A stretch of 64,000 bases of DNA from Chamaecrista fasciculata (lineage: Eukaryota; Streptophyta; Magnoliopsida; Fabales; Fabaceae). Below the pieces are notes generated by a model. It was given only the letters and a program-made list of their open reading frames with translations, searched no databases and was not told where the DNA came from. Position numbers and translations under genes: made by a program. Below are positions 42,978 to 52,626 of the stretch, one piece after another (the first letter of the stretch is position 1; each line of letters begins with the position of its first letter). The DNA is taken from positions 83,554 to 147,553 of the forward strand of contig QANZ01022607.1 of the NCBI GenBank assembly GCA_003254925.1, given 5' to 3'.

Positions 42978-43866
42978 GACTTAACTGTTGGACACTGTAA
43001 GTAATGTCAGGGCGTGTGAGATTTAAGTAAAGAAGACGACCAATGAGACGTCTATATTTCTCTGCATCCTTGAGAGGAGGAGACTGTTGGTCAAATTTAT
43101 GACCTTTAGGAAGTGGAGTCACGACAGAGGTTGCTTCAGCAAGATTAGTGTCTTGGAGGATGTCAAGGATATATTTTCGTTGACATAAGTAAGTACCTTG
43201 AGTGCTTCGAGCAATCTCCACCCCGAGAAAGTACTTGGCATAGCCAAGATCTTTGATGCTGAAGAGATCATCCAAGTATGCCTTGACATGCTGGATTAAG
43301 GAATCAGTAGGGCCTGTAAGTAAAATATCATCCACATAGATGATAAGAGCAAGGAACCCACCATCACATTCTTTAGTAAACAAACACATGTCATTAGGAG
43401 ACTGAATAAAACCATACTGCAAAATTTTAGTGGTAAATTCACAGTTCCATTCTCTTGAGGCCTGCTTAAGACCATAAAGAGCACGTTTTAACTTGCAAAC
43501 CTGTCCTTGCTTGCCTTTGGTGTAACCTTCAGGGATGTCCAAGTAAACATCCTCCTTGAGATAGCCATGTAGAAAGGCATTGTTAATGTCAAGTTGATGA
43601 ATTGGCCATTGTTTACAAGTAGCCAAGGCAATGAAGACACGGACTGTGACAACCTTAGCAACAGGTGAATAGCTATCAAGAAAATCAAGCCCTGCAACTT
43701 GGTTGTAGCCTTTGGCTACCAACCTAGCTTTGAAACGATCCACACTGCCATCAGGTTTATACTTGACCCTATAAACCCATTTAGAGCCTATTGTTTTCTT
43801 CCCTGCAGGTAAATATGTAAGGTCCCAAGTATGATTGGATTCAAGAGCTTGAAGCTCCTGGTTCAT
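42978..43866 (-). CDS. Copia reverse transcriptase fragment, copy 1
   Basis: Starts MNQELQALESNHTWDL, a standard Copia RT opening. It continues through KWVYRVKYKPDGSVDRFKAR, LDINNAFLHG and YVDD to PLKDAEKYRRLIGRLLYL, and is lost at the n at 42977. In frame with the upstream gag-integrase frame across a TGA. RNase H is absent. Differs by a few residues from copy 2 (for example DDILLTG against DDILITG). Confidence 0.88.
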
Positions 43867-44046
43867 AGCAAGAATCCATTCAGGATGTTTAATAGCTTGA
43901 GTGTAAGTGTAAGGTTCGTGAATTTTGGATACATTGGCAACAAAGGCAGTATAAGAAGGTGAGAAATTAGAAATAGTGTTATTATGGATGGATGCATTAC
44001 AGATGTAATTAGAGAGCCATGGAGGGCGATGGGATTGTCTAGTGCT

Positions 44047-46728
44047 TCAACGAGGAAGAAAAGTGTTTGTTGGTGAAGAGGGTGATGACACTGAAGAAGG
44101 GAAAGAGGCTTCATCAGTAGGAGGAATAGAAGGAAGTTGAGAATCTGCAGCAGAGGTAATGTTAGTACATTCAGTAGGATAAATATTAAATGGAGAATCA
44201 AGTGAAACAAGAGGCAAAGTAGAAGACTGTGACAATAAAAAATCAGTATCAGATGCAAAAGGGAATTGATCTTCAAAAAATTTGACATCTCTTGTAATAT
44301 ATATTTTGTGACTTTGCAAATCATAAGTCTTAAAAGCTTTTTGACCACTTGCATAGCCAATGAACACGCACTTATGTGCTCTAGGGGCGAATTTATCTTT
44401 GTGAGGTGAGATATTTGTAGCATAACAAAGGCTGCCAAAAACCTTAAGGTGAGAATAATCAGGTTTGAAATTATGAAAAACTTCAAAGGGTGATTTCCAA
44501 TCGAGGAGAGGAGTGGGAAGTCTGTTGATAATGTAGGTAGCTGTGAGGATGGAGTCTCCCCAGAATTTGATGGGAAGTTTGGCTTGAAACATAAGGCTTC
44601 GAGCAGTGTTAAGCAAGTGTTTATGTTTTCGTTCCACCACCCCATTTTGTTGGGGTGTATATGCACAAGAAGTTTGGTGGATAATGCCTAAGTTATTGAA
44701 GAAAGCATGACAGTGAGAATTATTGAACTCAGTACCATTGTCAGAGCGAATAATTTTAACTTTTTTGTCATATTGGTGCTGGATTTGAGTGATGAAGTTA
44801 GTGAGAGTAAGAGGAACTTGAGATTTATATTTTAGCAAATATGTCCATGTTACCCGACTGTGATCATCAACTATAGTTAAAATATAATGTGCATTGGTCA
44901 AGGATGGTGTGTTATAAGGACCCCAGAGGTCTGTGTGTAAGAGTTCAAGTATGGATGCAGCTCGAGAATGACTTAATGGAAATGGTAAACGAGATTGTTT
45001 AGCAAAGTGGCATGTATCACATGGAACTGATGAGGATTTAGCAGAAGGAATTGGTAAATTGGAAATATGGGAAAGAACATTAGAGGAACAGTGACCCAAT
45101 CGATGATGCCAAAGGGATGAAACATGTTCATTAGAATGCAAGACATTACAGACATTATGTTTGCCAAAGTCACATAAAAAACTATTTATTACATCTGTAG
45201 TAAAAGAAGTCTTGTTTAAAATGTAGAGATTCCCTTTTACACCAGCTACTGCAATAATCTTGTCAGTCTTCGGGTCCTGCAGTATACAACAAGTTTTAAG
45301 AAATTTTAGAGACAAATGAGAATGAAGTAGAAGTTGGTTAACAGAGATTAAGTTAAAACGAAAATCAGGCATAAGAAGAACATGATGAAGAGTCAGTGTG
45401 GGATGTAAAACAGCTGTGCCAAATTGGGAAATATGTTTTATGGAAGAATCAGGTAAATGAACTTTGGCAGGAGGAATGAGAGAGGTAATATGCTGCAGAA
45501 GAGAAATATTGAAGCACATATGAGATGATGCTCCTGTATCCAATATCCAAGAATCAGAACTTAAAGAGAAGCTATTAAAATTCAGAGTGCTACCTGCAAA
45601 ATCCAGAGTGTTGGCATAGCTTGCATGCTCATCAGTGGACTTACCACGCATATATTTTCCAATTTCTTGCTTGAAAAGGGTAGAAAACATTGCAGCAAGA
45701 TCATCAGTCTTAGGATCGCTACTGGAAGACTCAATAGCAGCATCAGAGTTAGCAGCAAAATTAACGACAGCTTTCTTACCACTCACAGATTTCTTAGAGT
45801 TCTTATATTCCTTATACCAGTCAGGATAGCCATGAAGTTTGAAACAAGCATCCTTAGTGTGGCCATCAACACCACAATGATCACAATGCCTATCAGCTTT
45901 CTTATTGGAATCAAACTTCTTAGCAATAGTTTTGGAATTATCAGATTTAGGAGGAACAGATTTTGCAAACAAAGCACTGACATCAGTGCTAGAAGCAGAA
46001 TAATTAAGGCTAACAGACTTTTGGCTTTCAGCAGAAGCTACCATGGAGAAAGCTTTACTTACCTTAGGCAAGGGATCCAAACTGAGAATCTGACTACGAA
46101 TAATGTCAAATTCCTGGTTAAGTCCCATGAGAAATTGCAGAAGACGAATCCAAGCTGCTATATCCTTAGCTTGTTGAGTAAGCCCACAGGTACAGCTACC
46201 ACATTTGCAGACAGGGATGGGAATCAAACGATCCATTTCATCCCAAGCACGGTGAAGTTTACTATAATAGGTAGTAACAGAATCATTGCCCTGTTGAACT
46301 GAGCTAATTTGGCGCTGGATTTGATATAGTTGAGGTCCTGTACTCATGCCATAACGATCTGCTACTTCATCCCACAACTTCTTGGCAGTAGCACAGTAAA
46401 TTAAAGTTTCAGCAATGTCTTTAGTGATGGAATTCATAACCCAAGACTTGATCATCGCATCGACACGCTTCCACTTACGATACTGAGTTTCATCATCTAC
46501 AGGAGCGAGCAAAGTTCCATCAATGAACCTAGCTTTGTCCTTAGCTTCCAGCGCAGTACGAACAGCAATACTCCAAGTGAGGTAGTTGGTACCAGTGAGT
46601 TGATTACTGACAAGAGTCATACCAGGATGGTCAGAGTTTTGAAGAAGGAAAGGACCATCGTCGGGTTTGGGAACAGGGGATACAGCAGGGGTACTTTGAG
46701 CAGTAGTGTGACTAGTAGAGTCTGCCAT
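44047..46728 (-). CDS. Copia gag-protease-integrase frame, copy 1
   Basis: Open from the gag Met (MADSTSHTT) to a TGA just after NTFLPR. The preceding 64 residues of the open frame (from 46920) are leader and LTR, not gag. The start at 46728 lies shortly after the primer-binding site, as usual in Ty1/Copia. Functions: capsid, RNA binding through a CCHC knuckle, polyprotein cleavage, and DNA integration through the DDE catalytic triad. The same frame resumes into RT after the stop (next Met at 43866), so this was one polyprotein. Confidence 0.85.
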   Translation of the reverse strand: MADSTSHTTAQSTPAVSPVPKPDDGPFLLQNSDHPGMTLVSNQLTGTNYLTWSIAVRTALEAKDKARFIDGTLLAPVDDETQYRKWKRVDAMIKSWVMNSITKDIAETLIYCATAKKLWDEVADRYGMSTGPQLYQIQRQISSVQQGNDSVTTYYSKLHRAWDEMDRLIPIPVCKCGSCTCGLTQQAKDIAAWIRLLQFLMGLNQEFDIIRSQILSLDPLPKVSKAFSMVASAESQKSVSLNYSASSTDVSALFAKSVPPKSDNSKTIAKKFDSNKKADRHCDHCGVDGHTKDACFKLHGYPDWYKEYKNSKKSVSGKKAVVNFAANSDAAIESSSSDPKTDDLAAMFSTLFKQEIGKYMRGKSTDEHASYANTLDFAGSTLNFNSFSLSSDSWILDTGASSHMCFNISLLQHITSLIPPAKVHLPDSSIKHISQFGTAVLHPTLTLHHVLLMPDFRFNLISVNQLLLHSHLSLKFLKTCCILQDPKTDKIIAVAGVKGNLYILNKTSFTTDVINSFLCDFGKHNVCNVLHSNEHVSSLWHHRLGHCSSNVLSHISNLPIPSAKSSSVPCDTCHFAKQSRLPFPLSHSRAASILELLHTDLWGPYNTPSLTNAHYILTIVDDHSRVTWTYLLKYKSQVPLTLTNFITQIQHQYDKKVKIIRSDNGTEFNNSHCHAFFNNLGIIHQTSCAYTPQQNGVVERKHKHLLNTARSLMFQAKLPIKFWGDSILTATYIINRLPTPLLDWKSPFEVFHNFKPDYSHLKVFGSLCYATNISPHKDKFAPRAHKCVFIGYASGQKAFKTYDLQSHKIYITRDVKFFEDQFPFASDTDFLLSQSSTLPLVSLDSPFNIYPTECTNITSAADSQLPSIPPTDEASFPSSVSSPSSPTNTFLPR

Positions 46729-46970
46729 TGCAGCTGACAGAAGGAACAGAAAGAAAGAAATGGAAAGAAAGATAGCTAGTAGGGTAAAAGAAGAGAGACC
46801 GTTGTCTGCTCTGATACCATGCACGAAATAATATGCAAGGTAAATTGTATGTTTATTATTCAGATCCAAAAAAGGGTATATATACAGCTGCATATGAGGA
46901 ATGCCTCCCATGTGCCACAAAAGAGAAAATCTAACAAATTCCTACAGCTCATCATTTCTAGAAAGTCCTN

Positions 46971-47611
46971 GATTTATTATATATTTATATTCATTAAATT
47001 CGCATTTAATAATCGGCATTCGTGTCAAAAATGAATTAATTAACAATATGCCTTGAATATAATATTTGATTGATATGTCATATGTATTCTATATATTAAC
47101 AACGTAACGTTAAATTATTTATCTGTTATCACCAGTCACCACGTCGGTTCGTGAGTGACAATGAACCATTTCTGCTAATAGCTCTATTGCTCTATACTTT
47201 ATGTTTAATCAAACACAAGAAGATATTTCCCGCGACTGATTGTACGAAATAAAATGCAAGGTAAAATTGTATGTGTATTATTCAGAATCCAAAAAAGGGT
47301 ATATATACAGCTGCATATGAGGAATACATCCCATGTGCCTCAAAACAGAAAATCTAACAAATTCCTACAGCTCATCATTTCTAGAAAGTCCTATAACTAA
47401 CTTCCTATAAATAACGAAAATAATAAAAGAATTATTTACATCTGATATTTACATAAAAAATCGATATATCTTATCACTGATGCTGACATGGTGAGTAAAC
47501 TTTTGTTCGAAATGTGCATATATGTGTGAATCGCAGAACCGTGATGGCTTTAGTTTAAAGGGATCACCTGATAATTCTTTTCGACATTATATATATATAT
47601 ATATATATACA
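46971..47611. other. foreign contig with its own solo LTR
   Basis: Bounded by n at 46970 and 47612. The flanks of its LTR match nothing else in the window, so this piece probably comes from another locus. Ends in (AT)n at about 47587-47610. Confidence 0.6.
47241..47476 (-). repeat. solo LTR of the same Copia family, different insertion site
   Basis: 236 bp, TGTACGAAATAAAATGC...ATCTTATCA, flanked by ctgat at 47236-47240 and 47477-47481. Several differences from the LTR at 40638-40871 (for example 'gaatacatcccatgtgcctc') show an older, independent insertion. Confidence 0.88.
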
Positions 47612-47612
47612 N

Positions 47613-49090
47613 GTTGGAGGCTTATGTTCAAGAAGACCCAACTTGGAAGTCAAAGAAAGCATCTGATGAGAAGCCAAGGCCTTTGTGAAAAGATCAGCTA
47701 ACTGCAGCTGAGAAGGAATATGCCGAGGTTCAATGAAGCCATCTTTGAATCTCTCTCGAACAATATGGCAATCAATCTCAATGTGTTTGGTGCGTTCGTG
47801 GTAAACCGGATTCGCAGCAATATGCAGTGCAGATTGATTGTCACATAATAAAGGAATTGGAGTATGAGGAATAATACGAAAATCCTTTAGTATGTATGTA
47901 ATCCAAAGCAGCTCACAAACAGTGTTTGCCATGCTGCGATACTCTGCTTCACAGGATGAACGTGCTACAGTTGTTTGCTTCTTGGTTTTCCAAGAGATGG
48001 CATTAGAACCAAGAAGGATACAGTATCCAGATAACGATCGTCGTGTTTGAGGGCAGGAGGCCCAATCACTGTCACAATATGCTTGAAGTGCAAAATTGGA
48101 AGCAGAGGAATAGAAAAGTCCTAAGGAAGGAGTTCCCTTAAGGTAACGGACAACGTGAAGAGCAGCATGCATGTGTGTGTCACAAGGGGTGTTGACAAAT
48201 TGACTTAACTGTTGGACACTGTAAGTAATGTCAGGGCGTGTGAGATTTAAGTAAAGAAGACGACCAATGAGACGTCTATATTGCTCTGCATCCTTGAGAG
48301 GAGGAGACTGTTGGTCAAATTTATGACCTTTAGGAAGTGGAATCACGACAGAGGTTGCTTCAGCAAGATTAGTGTCTTGGAGTATGTCAAGGATATATTT
48401 TCGTTGACATAAGTAAGTACCTTGAGTGCTTCGAGCAATCTCCACCCCGAGAAAATACTTGGCATAGCCAAGATCTTTGATGCTGAAGAGATCATCCAAG
48501 TATTCCTTGACATGCTGGATTAAGGAATCAGTAGGGCCTGTAATTAAAATATCATCCACATAGATGATAAGAGCAAGGAACCCACCATCACATTCTTTAG
48601 TAAACAAACACATGTCATTAGGAGACTGAATAAAACCATACTGCAAAATTTTAGTAGTGAATTCACAGTTCCATTCTCTTGAGGCCTGCTTAAGACCATA
48701 AAGAGCACGTTTTAACTTGCAAACCTGTCCTTGCTTGCCTTTGGTGTAACCTTCAGGGATGTCCAAGTAAACATCCTCCTTGAGATAGCCATGTAGAAAG
48801 GCGTTGTTAATGTCAAGTTGATGAATTGGCCATTGTTTACAAGTAGCCAAGGCAATGAAGACACGGACTGTGACAACCTTAGCAACAGGTGAATAGCTAT
48901 CAAGAAAATCAAGCCCTGCAACTTGGTTGTAGCCTTTGGCTACCAACCTAGCTTTGAAACGATCCACACTACCATCAGGTTTATACTTGACCCTATAAAC
49001 CCATTTAGAGCCTATTGTTTTCTTCCCTGCAGGTAAATATGTAAGATCCCAAGTGTGATTGGATTCAAGAGCTTGAAGCTCCTGGTTCAT
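47613..49090 (-). CDS. Copia reverse transcriptase-RNase H, copy 2
   Basis: Complete RT and RNase H: MNQELQALESNHTWDL, KARLVAKGYNQVAG, LDINNAFLHGYLKEDVYLD, LYGLKQASREW, YVDD, then RNase H with CDSDWASCPQTRRS, RSSCEAEYRSMANTV, DNQSALHIAANPVYHERTKH and LADLFTKAL. It would copy element RNA into cDNA and degrade the RNA strand. In frame with integrase across the shared TGA. The stop codon is lost at the n at 47612. Confidence 0.92.
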
Positions 49091-49270
49091 AGCAAGAATC
49101 CATTCAGGATGTTTAATAGCTTGAGTGTAAGTGTAAGGTTCGTGAATTTTGGATACATTGGCAACAAAGGCAGTATAAGAAGGTGAGAAATTAGAAATAG
49201 TGTTATTATGGATGGATGCATTACAGATGTAATTAGAGAGCCATGGAGGGCGATGGGATTGTCTAGTGCT

Positions 49271-50062
49271 TCAACGAGGAAGAAAAGTGTTTGTTGGTGA
49301 AGAGGGTGATGACACTGAAGAAGGGAAAGAGGCTTCATCAGTAGGAGGAATAGAAGGAAGTTGAGAATCTGCAGCAGAGGTAATGTTAGTACATTCAGTA
49401 GGATAAATATTAAATGGAGAATCAAGTGAAACAAGAGGCAAAGTAGAAGACTGTGACAATAAAAAATCAGTATCAGATGCAAAAGGGAATTGATCTTCAA
49501 AAAATTTGACATCTCTTGTAATATATATTTTGTGACTTTGCAAATCATAAGTCTTAAAAGCTTTTTGACCACTTGCATAGCCAATGAACACGCACTTATG
49601 TGCTCTAGGGGCGAATTTATCTTTGTGAGGTGATATATTTGTAGCATAACAAAGGCTGCCAAAAACCTTAAGGTGAGAATAATCAGGTTTGGAATTATGA
49701 AAAACTTCAAAGGGTGATTTCCAATCGAGGAGAGGAGTGGGAAGTCTGTTGATAATGTAGGTGGCTGTGAGGATGGAATCTCCCCAGAATTTGATGGGAA
49801 GTTTAGCTTGAAACATAAGGCTTCGAGCAGTGTTAAGCAAGTGTTTATGTTTTCGTTCCACCACCCCATTTTGTTGGGGTGTATATGCACAAGAAGTTTG
49901 GTGGATAATGCCTAAGTTATTGAAGAAAGCATGACAGTGAGAATTATTGAACTCAGTACCATTGTCAGAGCGAATAATTTTAACTTTTTTGTCATATTGG
50001 TGCTGAATTTGAGTGATGAAGTTAGTGAGAGTAAGAGGAACTTGAGATTTATATTTTAGCAA
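49271..50062 (-). pseudogene. Copia integrase C-part, copy 2, after the frameshift
   Basis: Contains IIRSDNGTEFNNSHCHAFF, QQNGVVERKHKHLLNTARSL and the variable linker, ending at the TGA also found in copy 1. Separated from gag and protease only by the single-base insertion. Confidence 0.85.
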
Positions 50063-51953
50063 AATATGTCCATGTTACCCGACTGTGATCATCAACTATA
50101 GTTAAAATATAATGTGCATTGGTCAAGGATGGTGTGTTATAAGGACCCCAGAGGTCTGTGTGTAAGAGTTCAAGTATGGATGCAGCTCGAGAATGACTTA
50201 ATGGAAATGGTAAACGAGATTGTTTAGCAAATTGGCATGTATCACATGGAACTGATGAGGATTTAGCAGAAGGAGTTGGTAAATTGGAAATATGGGAAAG
50301 AACATTAGAGGAACAGTGACCCAATCGATGATGCCAAAGGGATGAAACATGTTCATTAGAATGCAAGACATTACAGACATTATGTTTGCCAAAGTCACGT
50401 AAAAAACTATTTATTACATCTGTAGTAAAAGAAGTCTTGTTTAAAATGTAGAGATTCCCTTTTACACCAGCTACTGCAATGATTTTGTCAGTCTTCGGGT
50501 CCTGCAGTATACAACAAGTTTTAAGAAATTTTAGAGACAAATGGGAGTGAAGTAGAAGTTGGTTAACAGAGATTAAGTTAAAACGAAAATCAGGCATAAG
50601 AAGAACATGATGAAGAGTCAGTGTGGGATGTAAAACAGCTGTGCCAAATTGGGAAATATGTTTTATGGAAGAATCAGGTAAATGAACTTTGGCAGGAGGA
50701 ATGAGAGAGGTAATATGCTGCAGAAGAGAAATATTGAAGCACATATGAGATGATGCTCCTGTATCCAATATCCAAGAATCAGAACTTAAAGAGAAGCTAT
50801 TAAAATTCAGAGTGCTACCTGCAAAATCCAGAGTGTTGGCATAGCTTGCATGCTCATCAGTGGACTTACCACGCATATATTTTCCAATTTCTTGCTTGAA
50901 AAGGGTAGAAAACATTGCAGCAAGATCATCAGTCTTAGGATCGCTACTGGAAGACTCAATGGCAGCATCAGAGTTAGCAGCAAAATTAACGACAGCTTTC
51001 TTACCACTCACAGACTTCTTAGAGTTTTTATATTCCTTATACCAGTCAGGATAGCCATGAAGTTTGAAACAAGCATCCTTAGTGTGGCCATCAACACCAC
51101 AATGATCACAATGCCTATCAGCTTTCTTATTGGAATCAAACTTCTTAGCAATAGTTTTGGAATTATCAGATTTAGGAGGAACAGATTTTGCAAACAAAGC
51201 ACTGACATCAGTGCTAGAAGCAGAATAATTAAGGCTAACAGACTTTTGGCTTTCAGCAGAAGCTACCATGGAGAAAGCTTTACTTACCTTAGGCAAGGGA
51301 TCCAAACTGAGAATCTGACTACGAATGATGTCAAATTCCTGGTTAAGTCCCATGAGAAATTGCAGAAGACGAAGCCAAGCTGCTATATCCTTAGCTTGTT
51401 GAGTAATCCCGCAGGTATAGCTACCACATTTGCAGACAGGGATGGGAATCAAACGATCCATTTCATCCCAAGCACGGTGAAGTTTACTATAATAGGTAGT
51501 AACAGAGTCATTGCCCTGTTGAACTGAGCTAATTTGGCGCTGGATTTGATATAGTTGAGGTCCTGTACTCATGCCATAACGATCTGCTACTTCATCCCAC
51601 AGCTTCTTGGCAGTGGCACAGTAAATTAAAGTTTCAGCAATGTCTTTAGTGATGGAATTCATAACCCACGACTTGATCATCGCATCGACACGCTTCCACT
51701 TACGATACTGAGTTTCATCATCTACAGGAGCGAGCAAAGTTCCATCAATGAACCCAGCTTTGTCCTTAGCTTCCAGCGCAGTACGAACAGCAATACTCCA
51801 AGTGAGGTAGTTGGTACCAGTGAGTTGATTACTGACAAGAGTCATACCAGGATGGTCAGAGTTTTGAAGAAGGAAAGGACCATCGTCGGGTTTGGGAACA
51901 GGGGATACAGCAGGGGTACTTTGAGCAGTAGTGTGACTAGTAGAGTCTGCCAT
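50049..51953 (-). CDS. Copia gag-protease-integrase N-part, copy 2 (frameshifted)
   Basis: Same protein as copy 1 up to the integrase core (TIVDDHSRVTWTY), where one extra A (agcaaaatatg here, agcaaatatg in copy 1) shifts the frame and ends it after FAKI. The rest of integrase is open in the next frame at 49271-50062. Copy 2 is therefore inactive as read, unless the extra base is a sequencing error. Confidence 0.85.
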   Translation of the reverse strand: MADSTSHTTAQSTPAVSPVPKPDDGPFLLQNSDHPGMTLVSNQLTGTNYLTWSIAVRTALEAKDKAGFIDGTLLAPVDDETQYRKWKRVDAMIKSWVMNSITKDIAETLIYCATAKKLWDEVADRYGMSTGPQLYQIQRQISSVQQGNDSVTTYYSKLHRAWDEMDRLIPIPVCKCGSYTCGITQQAKDIAAWLRLLQFLMGLNQEFDIIRSQILSLDPLPKVSKAFSMVASAESQKSVSLNYSASSTDVSALFAKSVPPKSDNSKTIAKKFDSNKKADRHCDHCGVDGHTKDACFKLHGYPDWYKEYKNSKKSVSGKKAVVNFAANSDAAIESSSSDPKTDDLAAMFSTLFKQEIGKYMRGKSTDEHASYANTLDFAGSTLNFNSFSLSSDSWILDTGASSHMCFNISLLQHITSLIPPAKVHLPDSSIKHISQFGTAVLHPTLTLHHVLLMPDFRFNLISVNQLLLHSHLSLKFLKTCCILQDPKTDKIIAVAGVKGNLYILNKTSFTTDVINSFLRDFGKHNVCNVLHSNEHVSSLWHHRLGHCSSNVLSHISNLPTPSAKSSSVPCDTCQFAKQSRLPFPLSHSRAASILELLHTDLWGPYNTPSLTNAHYILTIVDDHSRVTWTYFAKI

Positions 51954-52475
51954 TGCAGCTGACAGAAGGAACAGAAAGAAAGAAATGGAAAGAAAGATAG
52001 CTAGTAGGGTAAAAGAAGAGAGACCGTTGTCTGCTCTGATACCATGCACGAAATAATATGCAAGGTAAATTGTATGTTTATTATTCAGATCCAAAAAAGG
52101 GTATATATACAGCTGCATATGAGGAATGCCTCCCATGTGCCACAAAAGAGAAAATCTAACAAATTCCTACAGCTCATCATTTCTAGAAAGTCCTATAACT
52201 AACTTCCTATAAAAACCGAAAATAATAAAAGAATTATTTACATCAGATATTTACATAAAAAATCGATATATCTTATCATCAACACGCTTCTGGTAAAAAG
52301 GGTATGCATATTTGGTTCCCCGGCCAATCGTAGGATATGAATCTATGAACATATACCCATCATTGTCTTAAAGTTTTAATGGCATAGATACTAGGGTTTC
52401 ACTGTGCAGGAGCTTAGACGTAATAAAACAATAGCGGAAAATAATTTGAACAAAGCATTGATTTAGTGGAATTAC

Positions 52476-52626
52476 CAAGCAAGAGACCATCCATGTCGAA
52501 AATGACGTGGGTGATAGGACCTCTGGCTGCGACGGTGCCGGAAAAATCGGCCATTTCGCTCTGGGTTTTGAAATTTACGGCGTCTATGCAGAGAAACGCA
52601 GATCTGCGAAAAAAGCGGAAGCTCAC
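52476..52626 (-). CDS. second copy of exon 1 of the GPP-like gene
   Basis: Identical to 41219-41069: [15 protein letters not shown] through FDMDGLLL, then GT donor. Nothing downstream continues the gene except through the Copia element. It is probably the true exon 1 of an allele carrying the full-length element in intron 1, joining exon 2 at 40158. Not a separate gene. Confidence 0.85.

Larger units (their letters stand above)
42978..46969 (-). mobile_element. Copia retrotransposon, partial copy (5' LTR part, gag to RT)
   Basis: Minus strand. LTR part 46820-46969, primer site tggtatcagagcag complementary to initiator tRNA-Met (46819-46806), gag start at 46728. Domains in order: gag, zinc knuckle CDHCGVDGHTKDACFKLH, aspartic protease WILDTGASSH, GAG-pre-integrase WHHRLGHCSSNV, integrase TDLWGP...DNGTEF...QQNGVVERKH, and RT with YVDDILLTG. 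Cut by n at both ends, so RNase H and the 3' LTR are missing. The integrase region is open here. An in-frame TGA at about 44049-44047 separates the integrase side from RT. Confidence 0.92.
47613..52278 (-). mobile_element. Copia retrotransposon, longer copy with 5' LTR and complete RNase H
   Basis: 5' LTR 52045-52278, primer site tggtatcagagcag at 52044-52031, gag from 51953, then protease, integrase, RT (YVDDILITG) and RNase H with YCDSDWASC, SSCEAEYRSM and LLCDNQSALH, ending near LGLLEHKPP at the n at 47612. The right flank tcaac and exon 1 of the GPP-like gene show it sits in intron 1 of that gene. The 3' LTR is absent because the assembly breaks; the LTR at 40638 is the likely partner. 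A one-base insertion near 50060 and the shared TGA at about 49273-49271 break the polyprotein. Confidence 0.92.

Noticed and set aside
43863..44666. 267-codon Leu-rich minus-strand frame (and twin at 49087-49890)
   Set aside because: Out-of-frame shadow of the integrase-RT linker of the Copia polyprotein.
45625..46302. 225-codon plus-strand frame (and its twin at 50850-51527)
   Set aside because: Antisense shadow of the Copia gag and protease region; no known domain, and present only because the opposite strand is coding.
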